From positions 45,750,390 to 45,814,389 of the forward strand of contig NC_083571.1 of the NCBI RefSeq assembly GCF_027579695.1: a stretch of DNA of 64,000 nt, in the 5' to 3' direction. Shown here in pieces: positions 22,840 through 33,315 of this stretch. Made by a program: the position numbers and the translations under genes. This stretch comes from Neoarius graeffei. Its lineage: Eukaryota > Chordata > Actinopteri > Siluriformes > Ariidae. The notes beneath the pieces are model-generated. The model searched no databases. It was given only the letters and a program-made list of their open reading frames with translations, and was not told where the DNA came from. The first letter of the stretch is position 1, and every line of letters starts with the position of its first letter.

Positions 22840-23487
22840 GACTCAGTAAACACGAAGACACAACAGTCTCTCACATTCCATAGTGAAGCTCACATAAGTC
22901 TGATGTGGTCCATTTTATTGTCCAGTGATCGAACATTAGCTAGCATTCCTGATGGAACTGCCGGCCTGGTCAGGTTAGATGCTAGCCTAGCCTGCACTCC
23001 TCTGCATTTGCTCCGCTTCTGTGTCCGGTACATTGCTTGCAAAGCTTCCTCAGCATAGTGTCTGATGGCAAGTCTAAGGACACGTTGGGGCCTATTGGTC
23101 ATAGCAGGCCAAGTGCACTGATCTCTCCCCACCAGAGTTTGTCCAAGTAATGGCTCTAGTTTCCAATGTCTAGAAGGAACTGCCAGTCATAAGTGTATTT
23201 CCCATGCACACTGGGGTTAATTCCATGTGGAAACAAAGACACAGACGTAGACAAGGAAAATGAGGACACTGTATTTCTTAGCCATATATTACAATGTCAC
23301 TACATGATGCAGAAAAGCTAGTTCACGCTTTTGTTACCTCCAGGCTGTATTACTGTAATGCCTTACTGTCTGGGTATTCCAATAAATGCATAAACAAGCT
23401 CCAGTTAGTTCATAATGCAGCAGTAAGAGTCCTTACTAGAACTAGAAAATATGACCACATCACCCCTATCTTATCCACATTACATTC

Positions 23488-24440
23488 GCTTGGGCTGAAG
23501 TGCCCTTGAGCAAGGCACCTAACCCACAACTGCTCCTCAGGCACTGTAGCATAGTTGCCCACTGCTCTGGGTATGTGTGTGTGCTCATTGCTTACTTGTG
23601 TGTGCGCGCATATATGTGTGTTCACCGCTTTAGAAGGGGTTAAATGCAGAGATTAAATTTCACTGTGTGCTTAAGGCCAAGTTTACATTAGACCATATCT
23701 GTCTCGTTTTCTTCGCGGATGCACTGTCCATTTACATTAAAACGCCTGGAAACGCCGGGAAACGGGAATCCGTCAGGGTCCACATATTCAATCCAGATTG
23801 TGTCTGGTCCGGTGCTGTGTAAACATTGAGAATATGCGGATACGCTGTGCTGAGCTCTAGCTGGCGTCGTCATTGGACAACGTCACTGTGACATCCACCT
23901 TCCTGATTCGCTGGCGTTGGTCATGTGACGCGACTGCTGAAAAACGGCGCGGACTTCCGCCTTGTATCACCTTTCATTAAAGAGTATAAAAGTATGAAAA
24001 TACTGCAAATACTGATGCAAATACTGCCCATTGTGTAGTTATGATTGTCTTTAGGCTTGCCATCCTTCCACTTGCAAGTGGTAAGTGACTTGCGCACAGC
24101 GGCTCAGTCCCGAATCACTGCTCGTGCGCTTAACTTGTGTGCTCTGTGAGCTGCGCAGGGCCGGAGTGCGCACCCTCCAGAGGGCACTCGCTGTTCAGGG
24201 CGGAGTGATTTGGAGCGCAGCCGCTGAGGAGGAAGCGATGAGCCGCACTGACACATTTCAACTTACGTGCCGAATTAGTCATGTGATTAGGGTATCCGTG
24301 TATTGGCGTTGCTGTGTGCACGCTAATCGTTTTTAAAAACGTTAATCTGATGATCCGCTGATACGGTCTAATGTAAACCCCACCTCAGTCTGTGCTTGAG
24401 TGTACATGTGACAAATAAAGGCTTCTTGGCTGCTTCTTCT
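23488..24440 (+). repeat. SINE 3' part (GTGCCCTTGAGCAAGG type), split by a MITE
   Basis: The left part GAAGTGCCCTTGAGCAAGGC…GGTTAAATGCAGAGA and right part TGTGACAAATAAAGGCTTCT are halves of the SINE 3' region also seen at 40.8-40.96 kb and 54.2-54.35 kb. The tRNA-like head is absent. Confidence 0.75.
23690..24388 (+). mobile_element. MITE with GTTTACATTAGACC ends, copy 1
   Basis: Ends GGCCAAGTTTACATTAGACC and inverse of the right end (GTTTACATTAGACCGTATCAG) are imperfect inverted repeats; it sits within the SINE 3' region at TGTGCTT. The internal frame with CELRRAGVRTLQRALAVQGG recurs on the opposite strand at 52.6-52.8 kb in a second copy. Confidence 0.7.
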
Positions 24441-24836
24441 TCAAATTTTGCATTGATTATAAAATACTATTATTGACCAATAAAGCAGTGAATGGTCTCG
24501 CGCTACAGTACCTGTGTGAACTTCTGGTCCTTTATGACCCGCCATACCTACTTGGATCAAAAGGTGCAGGCTATCTGTTGGTACCTCATATAGTGAAGAC
24601 TACATCAGGGGGCAGAGCCTTTTCTTACAAAGGCCCACAGTTACAGAACAGCCTTCCAAGTAGCGTTTGGGACTCAGACACAGTCTCAGTGTTTTAGTCT
24701 ATGCTGAAAACACATCTGTTTAGTCAAGCCTTTTGTTAATAGCTTTTTATTAGGGAAAGGAGTAGATCTGGAAGGGCTTCAGGCATAGTGTTTTGGTAAA
24801 CTGGGATGTATGGATGCTGTCACCCTCCCCACTCTC

Positions 24837-26489
24837 CAGTGGTTGCGTTAGACTTTTTCATTGTCCGTCATTTTGACGGACAGGGTCGTAAAAATTCCGT
24901 CATTGTCCATTATTATCTGTCATTTTATTTTAACTTTTAAATGACAGTGTATATAGGCTATAAATGCTATATATTTAATAACTTGTGTTTTCATGGACTC
25001 ATTTTCATTTAAAAATTAATTCACAGAACAAGCTTGTATTATTTAATCGTTTATTTATGTATTTATGATGCAAAAAGATGAACAGAGATTCTGACGTTCG
25101 GTCACTTGTGAACCCATTTTCACTCCGCTAAAAACATTGCGGCTGTTGTGCCTTAACGGGCATATGAACAATGTTATTTTACAACGTAGCAAGACAATTG
25201 CAGTTCAAATATGAACAGTCCACTACAACGATTTAAGTGACGATCTAATTTGACCCGTTTGTGTGAGCTCAAACCTTCCTTCTGGCCCGCATGGATTTAA
25301 ATTGGGAGCTCGCTTGTGCATAATCAAAGTCGTCAATGGAGACTGCTGCCGAGGCAATTGTCATTAAATTTTGCGTCTTTGCCTCGGACAGACGACTTCT
25401 CATTGATGTTTTAATTTTATTCTGAAGGCTGAACCCGCGCTCTGCTGCGACACTGGACACTGGAATAACCAGCGCCACTTCAGCCAAAGTTCTGAAGTCG
25501 GGAAACATTTCTCCCAGGGAAGTGATCAGAAGCCGGCAAGAGCCTCTGAAAGTTGGATTTCCCGACCCTGCTAGTACTCTCTTCATAGGGAGGAAATCCT
25601 GCAGCATGCGGTCTTTCTGCACCAGTGGTGCAGCTGCACCCCGCGGTGACCCGTAGTGGTCACAGACGCGTTCCAATGCATCCAGTCCATGCCTCTTCCA
25701 TGAACAACGGCTACTTAAATTGATCATCATCTGTCAAAATCACGCACGGCCTTCAGATTCTTCCGTAGGCTACTTAAATTTGTCATAGTGGGGGTCGGCT
25801 CGGCTCGGCGGAGCCTGGAACCTGACACGGAAGGTCTTAAATAAAACGAAGTTATGTTTAAATGCTAGTTTGTCTACCTGTGCTCTCATTAAAATGATAG
25901 TTTAGCAGATATTCGAGCAGTGATGTTCCTAAGCTTCCTAAGCTTGCTGGGGAAGAATACAATAAATCGACATTTGTTTCATTTTAAAAACAAGAAAACA
26001 ACTAGCCTCAATGAGCGCTATTGCATTAAGACATACAGGCAGGGAAACGACACAAACGACCCAATGCATCTCTTTTTTTAATAGCAAAAATGACATGTCT
26101 TTTGCAGAGAAGGGAAACATTAATCCATCTCACTGTGCTAGTGGTTAGAAAAGTCAGAGCGCGGTCAGGAGTGCGATGGGGCGAACAGCCTTGCGCAGTG
26201 GCTACAGTGGATACATGAGTAGCCTATGCACTGAACATCAAGACTCGCCGCAACGCCGGCTCAGGTTGAAAGTGACGGCAGTGAAGACTATGTATATTGT
26301 ATGTAAGAAAACTCTGCCACAACTTGCCAATCATTTCAATTGTGTGTTTCATTATGTTTTATTATTAGGCTATTATTGTTATTGGTAATGGTAAACATCT
26401 GTCAAAATGACCGACGGCCTTCAGATTTTTCCGTCATAGCTAAAAAAAATCCGTCAATGGCGGACAATTGTCGGTTAACGCGACCTATG
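24837..26489 (-). mobile_element. hAT element with transposase remnant and perfect 8-bp target duplication
   Basis: Ends CAGTGGTTGCGTTAGAC and the inverse of CATAGGTCGCGTTAACC; flanked by CCACTCTC on both sides (24829-24836, 26490-26497). Subterminal TGACGGA repeats lie in both orientations. The interior keeps the C-terminal part of a hAT transposase on the minus strand; the rest is deleted. Confidence 0.92.
25269..25730 (-). pseudogene. hAT transposase C-terminal (hATC dimerisation) region
   Basis: A 153-codon frame contains FPDFRTLAEVALVIPVSSVA followed by AERGFSLQNKIKT and MRSRLSEAKTQNLM. The pattern (I/V)PVSS-x-x-AERGFS…NxIKTxxRxRLS…LM is the hAT family dimerisation motif. Upstream catalytic regions (RNase H-like core and zinc finger) are missing, so it is a truncated gene; the surviving part has no stop. 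Confidence 0.88.
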
Positions 26490-26780
26490 CCACTCTCACA
26501 TGTTCACTCGGGTTTGTTGACAGTGGAGTGTTGAAGTAGGAGCTAAAGCACTGTGTTGGACTTGGGGTAGCCACAGCAAAACACATTCCTCAAGAGCTAG
26601 AACCTCTTCCTCCACTGACTCGGGTTGCAACTCATGGCAAACAAGTTGCCCCATTTGTTGCCTCTTATGATCAGCAAGCGGGTGCAGGGGACCTATTCTA
26701 TCCTGGGTCCCCTGGGGGGGGCTGTAGAAAAAGTGGAAGCTTTGGAGAACTGAATTGAAGAAATTGTGGCTAGTGCTACC

Positions 26781-27262
26781 TTTTCAGGAATCCCTAGGGG
26801 GTTACACATACAAGTGCCAACTGACAACACCACAGTGGCGTTTGAATAATGATGATGATAATAATAATAAGAAGAAGAACAAGAAATAGTAGTAGTTTCT
26901 CATTTGATGACTTCTCTCATACCAAAGGCCACTGAAAATGCACACCATAAAAATCACCTGAATTTAGCCAAGCTATGTAGGGCTTTATATGCAAATAGAA
27001 GGGCTTTAAACTGGATCCACAGTTAAAGAGATATAGTTACACTAGTTGAGCTGGGATATGTAGGTATGCAACAGAGTTTCTGCATCTGTCATCCTATTCC
27101 CACTCACACTGAAAACCATATATTTTCTGCTATTATGCTGTCATGGTGTCCTGCAGGAATGGTAGCAAAACAGCGAAACGTTGATTTATCTCCTGGTGAC
27201 CTAGTAGCATTTATGGTAATCTTTTGCCATGGCTCTAGTGGGAATCAGAGCCATCAGATTTA
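26781..27262. other. No gene recognised; trinucleotide-rich stretch
   Basis: 26,846-26,895 is GATGATAATAATAAGAAGAA-type low complexity. A frame after TGTCCTGCAG (27,160-27,215) is exon-like but short and not recognised. Confidence 0.35.
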
Positions 27263-27263
27263 C

Positions 27264-28070
27264 AACCCCGATTCCAAAAAAGTTGGGACAAAGTACAAAT
27301 TGTAAATGAGTGATTCCACGCTTATGGGTACTGAAATGGGGGCATGAACTTATTCACCTAAAACCATTTCTTTTTTTACCATCAGGTCACAAAACATGTA
27401 ATCTTTAATGAACGATATGTTAAAAGATAACTTTAATTTTCTGAGATGTAATAAAAACATATTTATATGCCAAAGTCAAGCCTATGAGTTCCAAAATGAT
27501 GTCTGTTACATTACTTCTGTTACGATTGTCCATCTCGCGTCTGTTACAAATTAATTACAATCTAGCTATATACCATGTTAATCTTATTGAAAGAATGTGT
27601 ATGTTTATTCTGCTACACATGTTTATTAATTATATTTGCTAAAACATCACCTTCCTATGTTTCAAAAAGTAATTCTACATTGTTAAAACTGAGAATATAT
27701 ATGTCCACAACACTTCTGTTACGTTCTGACTTTGGCATATAAATATGTTTTTATTACATCTCAGAAAATTAAAGTTATCTTTTAACATATCATTCATTAA
27801 AGATTACATGTTTTGTGACCTGATGGTAAAAAAAAAGAAATGGTTTTAGGTGAATTTTTAAAAATAAGTTCATGTCCCCATTTCAGTACCCATAAGCGTG
27901 GAATCACTCAAATAAAAACGGAATGCAATAATTTACAAATCTCAAAAACTGATATTGTATTCACAATAAAACATAGACAACATATCAAATGTCGAAAGTG
28001 AGACATTTTGAAATTTCATGCCAAATATTGCAACAGGGCAAAACACATTACGTTCATGTTATAATGAGAC
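27264..28070 (+). mobile_element. Tc1-like family C, 5' end fragment, split by a fold-back MITE
   Basis: It begins CAACCCCGATTCCAAAAAAG, as the intact copy at 28,625 does, and continues past the MITE (from 27,914) to about 28,025 with the same sequence, then diverges. No 3' end and no transposase are present. Confidence 0.85.
27308..27909. mobile_element. Fold-back MITE with about 190-bp inverted arms
   Basis: The arms (27,308-27,490 and about 27,728-27,909) are close inverse copies starting GAGTGATTCCACGCTTATGG. AAAT lies on both sides (27304-27307, 27910-27913). The middle carries repeated TTCTGTTAC motifs. The interruption of a Tc1 terminus gives exact borders. Superfamily not assigned; a 4-bp duplication occurs in Sola-type elements among others. 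Confidence 0.85.
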
Positions 28071-28116
28071 GTGTAAAGAGATTTTTGGTTCATTATGGAA
28101 CTGTTGCAGGACAAAT

Positions 28117-28143
28117 TAGACTATGGCAGGCTGCCATAGTCTA
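28117..28143. other. 27-bp near-perfect palindrome
   Basis: TAGACTATGGCAG, a single G, then CTGCCATAGTCTA. It would form a 13-bp hairpin stem with almost no loop. No gene lies beside it. Confidence 0.8.
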
Positions 28144-28326
28144 GGTAATTAATGGGAAACATTTGTGTTCATCTTTAAAAGACAACCGAATTGACACAAA
28201 TTGAAAATTCCTCAAATGCTGAGTTTTTAAACTCACAACTTTCTGTTACTATCATGAACCTGTAAGAACTGAGTTACTCTTATAGCTTTGTTTCTGCTTT
28301 TAATGAATCGGTCAATATATTTTTAT

Positions 28327-28424
28327 AACCCTGATTCCATAAAAGTTGGGACAAAGTACAAATTGTAAATAAAAACAGAATGCAATAATTTACAAATCTC
28401 AAAAACTGATATTGTATTCAACAC
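28327..28424 (+). mobile_element. Tc1-like family C, terminal fragment
   Basis: About 97 bp match the first bases of family C (AACCCTGATTCCATAAAAGT to GATATTGTATTC). It is one of three left ends of this family within 1.4 kb, all in the same orientation. Confidence 0.85.
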
Positions 28425-28463
28425 AGGATTGAACGAACACAGGATTTCACAAAAAGGCGTTGA

Positions 28464-28548
28464 GAAAGGTGGCTTTTGAACCTCACACTGAAATCGAAGG
28501 GAGCCGAGTCGAAGCATGCTCGAGTTTGCAGTGATCACTTGGTGAAAG
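28464..28548 (+). pseudogene. THAP-domain exon fragment
   Basis: The frame reads ERWLLNLTLKSKGAESKHAR then VCSDHLVK, matching the second half of a THAP domain (W…R…CSxHF…), with the Cys-x2-His zinc ligands present. It is followed by G-GTTTGT, a weak splice donor. The first half with the two N-terminal cysteines was not found, perhaps because Tc1 fragments interrupted it. It may be host or transposon derived. Confidence 0.45.
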
Positions 28549-28624
28549 GTTTGTATTTCCCTCTCGGCTATGTCCTTGGTGTTTTCCAAGTACCTTTCTT
28601 GCTATGTGTCATTATTTTATGGTA

Positions 28625-30230
28625 CAACCCCGATTCCAAAAAAGTTGGGACAAAGTACAAGTTGTAAATAAAAACAGAATGCAATAATTTACAAATCTCA
28701 AAAACTGATATTGTATTCACAATAGAACATGGACAACATATCAAATGTCGAAAGTGAGACATTTTGAAATTTCATGCCAAATATTGGCTCATTTGAAATT
28801 TCATGACAGCAACACATCTCAAAAAAGTTGGGACAGGGGCAATAAGAGGCTGGAAAAGTTAAAGGTACAAAAAAGGAACAGCTGGAGGACCAAATTGCAA
28901 CTCATTAGGTCAACTGGCAATAGGTCATTAACATGACTGGGTATAAAAAGAGCATCTTGGAGTGGCAGCGGCTCTCAGAAGTAAAGATGGGAAGAGGATC
29001 ACCAATCCCCCTAATTCTGCGCCGACAAATAGTGGAGCAATATCAGAAAGGAGTTCGACAGTGTAAAATTGCAAAGAGTTTGAACATATCATCATCTACA
29101 GTGCATAATATCATCAAAAGATTCAGAGAATCTGGAAGAATCTCTGTGCGTAAGGGTCAAGGCCGGAAAACCATACTGGGTGCGCGTGATCTTCGGGCCC
29201 TTAGACGGCACTGCATCACATACAGGCATGCTTCTGGATTGGAAATCACAAAATGGGCTCAGGAATATTTCCAGAGAACATTATCTGTGAACACAATTCA
29301 CCGTGCCATCCGCCATTGCCAGCTAAAACTCTATAGTTCAAAGAAGAAGCTGTATCTAAACATGATCCAGAAGCGCAGACGTCTTCTCTGGGCCAAGGCT
29401 CATTTAAAATGGACTGCGGCAAAGTGGAAAACTGTTCTGTGGTCAGACGAATCAAAATTTGAAGTTCTTTATGGAAATCAGGGACGCCGTGTCATTCGGA
29501 CTAAAGAGGAGACGGACGACCCAAGTTGTTATCAGCGCTCAGTTCAGAAGCCTGCATCTCTGATGGTATGGGGTTGCATTAGTGCGTGTGGCATGGGCAG
29601 CTTACACATCTGGAAAGACACCATCAATGCTGAAAGGTATATCCAGGTTCTAGAGCAACATGTGCTCCCATCCAGACGACGTCTCTTTCAGGGAAGACCT
29701 TGCATTTTCCAACATGACAATGCCAAACCACATACTGCATCAATTACAGCATCATGGCTGCGTAGAAGAAGGGTCCGAGTACTGAACTGGCCAGCCTGCA
29801 GTCCAGATCTTTCACCCATAGAAAACATTTGGCGCATCATAAAACGGAAGATACGACAAAAAAGACCTAAGACAGTTGAGCAACTAGAATCCTACATTAG
29901 ACAAGAATGGGTTAACATTCCTATCCCTAAACTTGAGCAACTTGTCTCCTCAGTCCCCAGACGTTTACAGACTGTTGTAAAGAGAAAAGGGGATGTCTCA
30001 CAGTGGTAAACATGGCCTTGTCCCAACTTTTTTGAGATGTGGTGTTGTCATGAAATTTAAAATCACCTAATTTTTCCTCTTTAAATGATACATTTTCTCA
30101 GTTTAAACATTTAATATGTCATCTATGTTCTATTCTGAATAAAATATGGAATTTTGAAACTTCCACATCATTGCATTCCGTTTTTATTTACAATTTGTAC
30201 TTTGTCCCAACTTTTTTGGAATCGGGGTTG
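28625..30230 (+). mobile_element. Tc1-like family C, structurally intact copy
   Basis: Ends CAACCCCGATTCCAAAAAAG and inverse match over about 54 bp with about two differences; TA lies at 28623-28624 and 30231-30232. Length 1.6 kb. It contains an uninterrupted transposase gene. A TATAAAA box at 28,943 lies about 45 bp before the start codon. This is the youngest-looking element in the window. Confidence 0.97.
28987..30009 (+). CDS. Tc1-like transposase, intact frame
   Basis: The 340-residue protein cuts and pastes its own element at TA sites in the nucleus. It has two N-terminal helix-turn-helix units ([20 protein letters not shown], then a second to about residue 110), a GRKT-type linker, and a DD34E core: Asp in [11 protein letters not shown] (about residue 155), Asp in [11 protein letters not shown] and Glu 35 residues later in SPIENIW. 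It ends [15 protein letters not shown] at 28987 is preferred over the in-frame Met at 28933, because the latter would precede the likely transcription start downstream of the TATA box. No stop or frame shift is seen. Whether it is active cannot be told from sequence. Confidence 0.95.
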   Translation: MGRGSPIPLILRRQIVEQYQKGVRQCKIAKSLNISSSTVHNIIKRFRESGRISVRKGQGRKTILGARDLRALRRHCITYRHASGLEITKWAQEYFQRTLSVNTIHRAIRHCQLKLYSSKKKLYLNMIQKRRRLLWAKAHLKWTAAKWKTVLWSDESKFEVLYGNQGRRVIRTKEETDDPSCYQRSVQKPASLMVWGCISACGMGSLHIWKDTINAERYIQVLEQHVLPSRRRLFQGRPCIFQHDNAKPHTASITASWLRRRRVRVLNWPACSPDLSPIENIWRIIKRKIRQKRPKTVEQLESYIRQEWVNIPIPKLEQLVSSVPRRLQTVVKRKGDVSQW

Positions 30231-30395
30231 TAGTATTAAATGAAACCTAGCACCACTGTTATAATACTGGTAATACTGGAATAATCCTTACTGTTTACCT
30301 ACTTTTGCAGCCCCCGTATTAAAATCCATAGCTTTACATACATCCTAAACTTCATTTCCATAGCCAGGTCCAGTTTGAAACAAAACTGCAGATAT

Positions 30396-30767
30396 CTCAT
30401 CTCATTATCTCTAGCCGCTTTATCCTTCTACAGGGTCGCAGGCAAGCTGGAGCCTATCCCAGCTGACTACGGGCGAAAGGCGGGGTACACCCTGGACAAG
30501 TCGCCAGGTCATCACAGGGCTGACACATAGACACAGACAACCATTCACACTCACATTCACACCTACGGTCAATTTAGAGTCACCAGTTAACCTAACCTGC
30601 ATGTCTTTGGACTGTGGGGGAAACCGGAGCACCCGGAGGAAACCCACGCGGACACGGGGAGAACATGCAAACTCCACACAGAAAGGCCCTCGCCGGCCCC
30701 GGGGCTCGAACCCAGGACCTTCTTGCTGTGAGGTGACAGCGCTAACCACTACACCACCGTGCCGCCT
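30396..30767 (-). repeat. DANA/Mermaid-type SINE with 12-bp target duplication
   Basis: Full-length copy flanked by AACTGCAGATAT (30384-30395, 30768-30779). Confidence 0.93.
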
Positions 30768-30866
30768 AACTGCAGATATATAGTATTTATTACATTTTAT
30801 ATCTTCTTAATGTGTTAGAACAGTTTTATATATTTTGTAAATAATTAAATATAAAATTATTTATCA

Positions 30867-31242
30867 GGGCGGCACGGTGGTGTAGTGGTTAGCGCTGTCG
30901 CCTCACAGCAAGAAGGTCCGGGTTCGAGCCCCGTGGCCGGCGAGGGCCTTTCTGTGCGGAGTTTGCATGTTCTCCCCGTGTCCGCGTGGGTTTCCTCCGG
31001 GTGCTCCGGTTTCCCCCACAGTCCAAAGACATGCAGGTTAGGTTAACTGGTGACTCTAAATTGACCGTAGGTGTGAATGTGAGTGTGAATGGTTGTCTGT
31101 GTCTATGTGTCAGCCCTGTGATGACCTGGTGACTTGTCCAGGGTGTACCCCGCCTTTCGCCCGTAGTCAGCTGGGATAGGCTCCAGCTTGCCTGCGACCC
31201 TGTAGAACAGGATAAAGCGGCTACAGACAATGAGATGAGATG
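30867..31242 (+). repeat. DANA/Mermaid-type SINE, full length
   Basis: Head GGGCGGCACGGTGGTGTAG, core and GAGATGAGATGA tail are all present. It lies 100 bp from the previous copy in opposite orientation, so the two could form a 370-bp stem. Confidence 0.93.
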
Positions 31243-31329
31243 AATTCTGGGCCAATGAGTAGAACTTTTTTACCTTTAAAAAATTAGAACATATTCAATG
31301 TTTGATATGACATATATACAATATTAAGG

Positions 31330-31800
31330 TAGTGAGTGACAGGGTGGAGGTAGTTTTGGTGCCAACATAAAGCTGAGTGTCATCGGCGTAACAGTATAGA
31401 TGAAGTCCATGTTGGCAAACATGTAAATAAGAAAGAGAACGTGGTCAAGGACTGATCCCTGGGAAGCACCATGAGAAACAGTGCCATTGGAAAATCGATA
31501 TACTTCCAGAGGATGACAAACTAAGATCCATCAGTAACTTATAAGATGACTCAGTCAAGAGCCAAGCCAGTAATCCCAAGAGCAGATAGACAGGAAATGA
31601 GTAAGTCATGGTTGACAGTATCAAATACGGGACTTAAATCTAGGAGAAGAATACTGAGGACAGCAGAGCTCCTGCTATTATAAAGAGACAGAACGTTACC
31701 AAGGCAAGAAAGCTTAAAGGCAGAAAAAATGGGAGAGGACTGAATAAGAGCAGAAAAGGTGTGAGGATCCACAGCCTTCATACTGAAAAAGCAGATATTG
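31330..31800 (-). mobile_element. LINE fragment with RT motif
   Basis: On the minus strand 31,781-31,551 ends with LLLDLSPVFDTVNHDLLISC, the LDLSxAFDTVxHxxLL motif of LINE reverse transcriptases. Sequence to its left (31,550-31,330) resembles the following RT region but has lost frame. No ends found. Confidence 0.75.
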
Positions 31801-31864
31801 TCAAAGCCTGGGTTTAGCTACGGTATATAACTATACCCACTTGGTGACATCATATTTAGATGGA

Positions 31865-32065
31865 GACAGTCCCACACAGCAATCGGGTTCTGGGTTCGAA
31901 CCTGCCAGTCGACTGAGGCCTTTCTGTGTGGCGTTTGCGTGTTCTCCTCAAGCCTGCATAGGTTTCCTGTGGGTGTTCAGGTTTCCGCTCACAGTCCAGA
32001 CATGCAGATTAGGTCAACTGGCTACTCTAAATTGCTCACAGGGGTGAATGCGAATGGCTGCCTGT
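31865..32065 (+). repeat. Diverged SINE fragment
   Basis: A degenerate copy of the tRNA-like head, B box (GGTTCGAACCTG) and core (GAGGCCTTTCTGTGTGGCG), with about 15-20 per cent difference by eye: an older insertion. Confidence 0.7.
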
Positions 32066-32519
32066 CTCTCTTACCCCTTTGTGACCACCAACGAACAGGT
32101 TTTCGAACTGGTCCCATTCAGGATTCTTTGAACCCTGGTGCCAGCTAGTGACCCGGCCCACATTTTCATCAGTTTTTGAGCAAACCCGATGTAATCAAGG
32201 ATGTGCCATTAACGGAGAGCGTTGCACAATTCACAATGGGAGTAAATAGTAGTAGCAAGATGGCAGTATGCACTGATTACCCGTGAGCTTTTTCTCTGTT
32301 ATTGCAGAAATTTGTTTTAGGTCCATCTTTTTCTGAAGATGTATCCTTTTCCATTGTGTTCTTCATTGCTGCGCTCAGCTTCGTCTCCAAACTAATGACA
32401 CGCCCACTGATGTCATCATGATTCATGCTGGATAAACAAGCGATATTTTGGTTCCAGCTGGGAACAAACTTTTCAGGTTCCGAAACAATTTATTTTTGGT
32501 CAAAATGCTCTGACGGGTT

Positions 32520-32656
32520 TGCGTCTATGTGTCAGCCCTGCAATGACCTGGCGACTTGTCCAGGGTGTACCCCGCCTCTTGCTCATAGTCAGCTGGGATA
32601 GGCTCCAGCTTGCCTGCAACCCTGTACAGAACAAGCGGCTATAGATAATGGATGGA
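32520..32656 (+). repeat. SINE 3' fragment, ATGGATGG-tailed subfamily
   Basis: It runs from TGTGTCAGCCCTGCAATGAC to AATGGATGGATG. Same older subfamily as the fragments at 15.1 and 63.4 kb. Confidence 0.8.
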
Positions 32657-33051
32657 TGCTCTGACGGTTCAAAATTTTGTTGCATGAATCAGAACAGAAC
32701 CTGTTCCCTATTGGTTGAAAAGGTGCATCACTGCCAGCCCTGCAACAGATTGATGCCCTGTCCAGGATGCACCCCACGTCTTCTTCAAACTCATCTGAGA
32801 TTGGCTCCTCACCCAGTAGTTCTCATATTGTGAATGTGTCCACTCCTTTATGACCCATCACCTGTATCCTGAACCTCTAGGACCAGCACTAATGAACCAA
32901 CAGCGCTCATTACTCAGCACACTAATGACACGCCCACTGATGTCATCATGATTCATGCTGGATAAACAAGCGATATTTTGGTTCCAGCTGGGAACCAACT
33001 TTTCAGGTTCCGAAACAAGCACAAACGGCTACAGATAATGAATGGTTGTTC

Positions 33052-33315
33052 TCATCTCATCTCATTATCTCTAGCCGCTTTATCCTGTTCTACAGGGTCG
33101 CAGGCAAGCTGGAGCCTATCCCAGCTGACTACGGGCGAGAGGCGGGGTACACCCTGGACAAGTCGCCAGGTCATCACAGGGCTGACACATAGACACAGAC
33201 AACCATTCACACCTACGGTCAATTTAGAGTCACCAGTTAACCTAACCTGCATGTCTTTGGACTGTGGGGGAAACCGGAGCACCCGGAGGAAACCCACACG
33301 GACAACATGCAAACT
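33052..33315 (-). repeat. DANA/Mermaid-type SINE, head missing
   Basis: Tail and core are present but the tRNA-like head is cut off at CATGCAAACTCGAAC. It lies inside unit 2 of the tandem duplication. Confidence 0.88.

Larger units (their letters stand above)
20147..23135 (-). mobile_element. L2/Rex-like LINE, nearly full-length ORF2, inactive
   Basis: Minus-strand pieces run from an endonuclease start (ANVRSLDNKMDHIRLM near 22,900), through the endonuclease body (22,840-22,360), linker (SAAFRSGDAVAFRLAKSNL, 22,050-21,780), reverse transcriptase (21,380-20,860) to a C-terminal block with LPSGKRYRSIRSRTSRF (20,720-20,480). The 3' end (about 20,150) has the CTTGACTCTC-type tail. There are many frame breaks; the RT active site reads FANDT where YADD is usual. 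Confidence 0.85.
23283..26780 (+). mobile_element. LINE 3' region, split by a SINE, a MITE and a hAT
   Basis: Plus-strand pieces: 23,294-23,487 reads LVHAFVTSRLYYCNALLSGY then INKLQLVHNAAVRVL, a common C-terminal RT block of fish LINEs; it resumes at 24,440 with KILLLTNKAVNGLALQYLCE and then an SYKGPQLQNSLPSSVW block; the 3' UTR continues to about 26,780 beyond a hAT. Strand opposite to the LINE at 20-23 kb, so a separate copy. Confidence 0.8.

Noticed and set aside
23581-23640. GTGTGTGCGCGC stretch as a Z-DNA regulatory element
   Set aside because: Part of the SINE 3' region; no independent evidence for a role.
32274-32297. Possible first exon MAVCTDYP before GTGAGC on the plus strand
   Set aside because: Only eight codons, no promoter or later exon seen; splice match alone is too weak.
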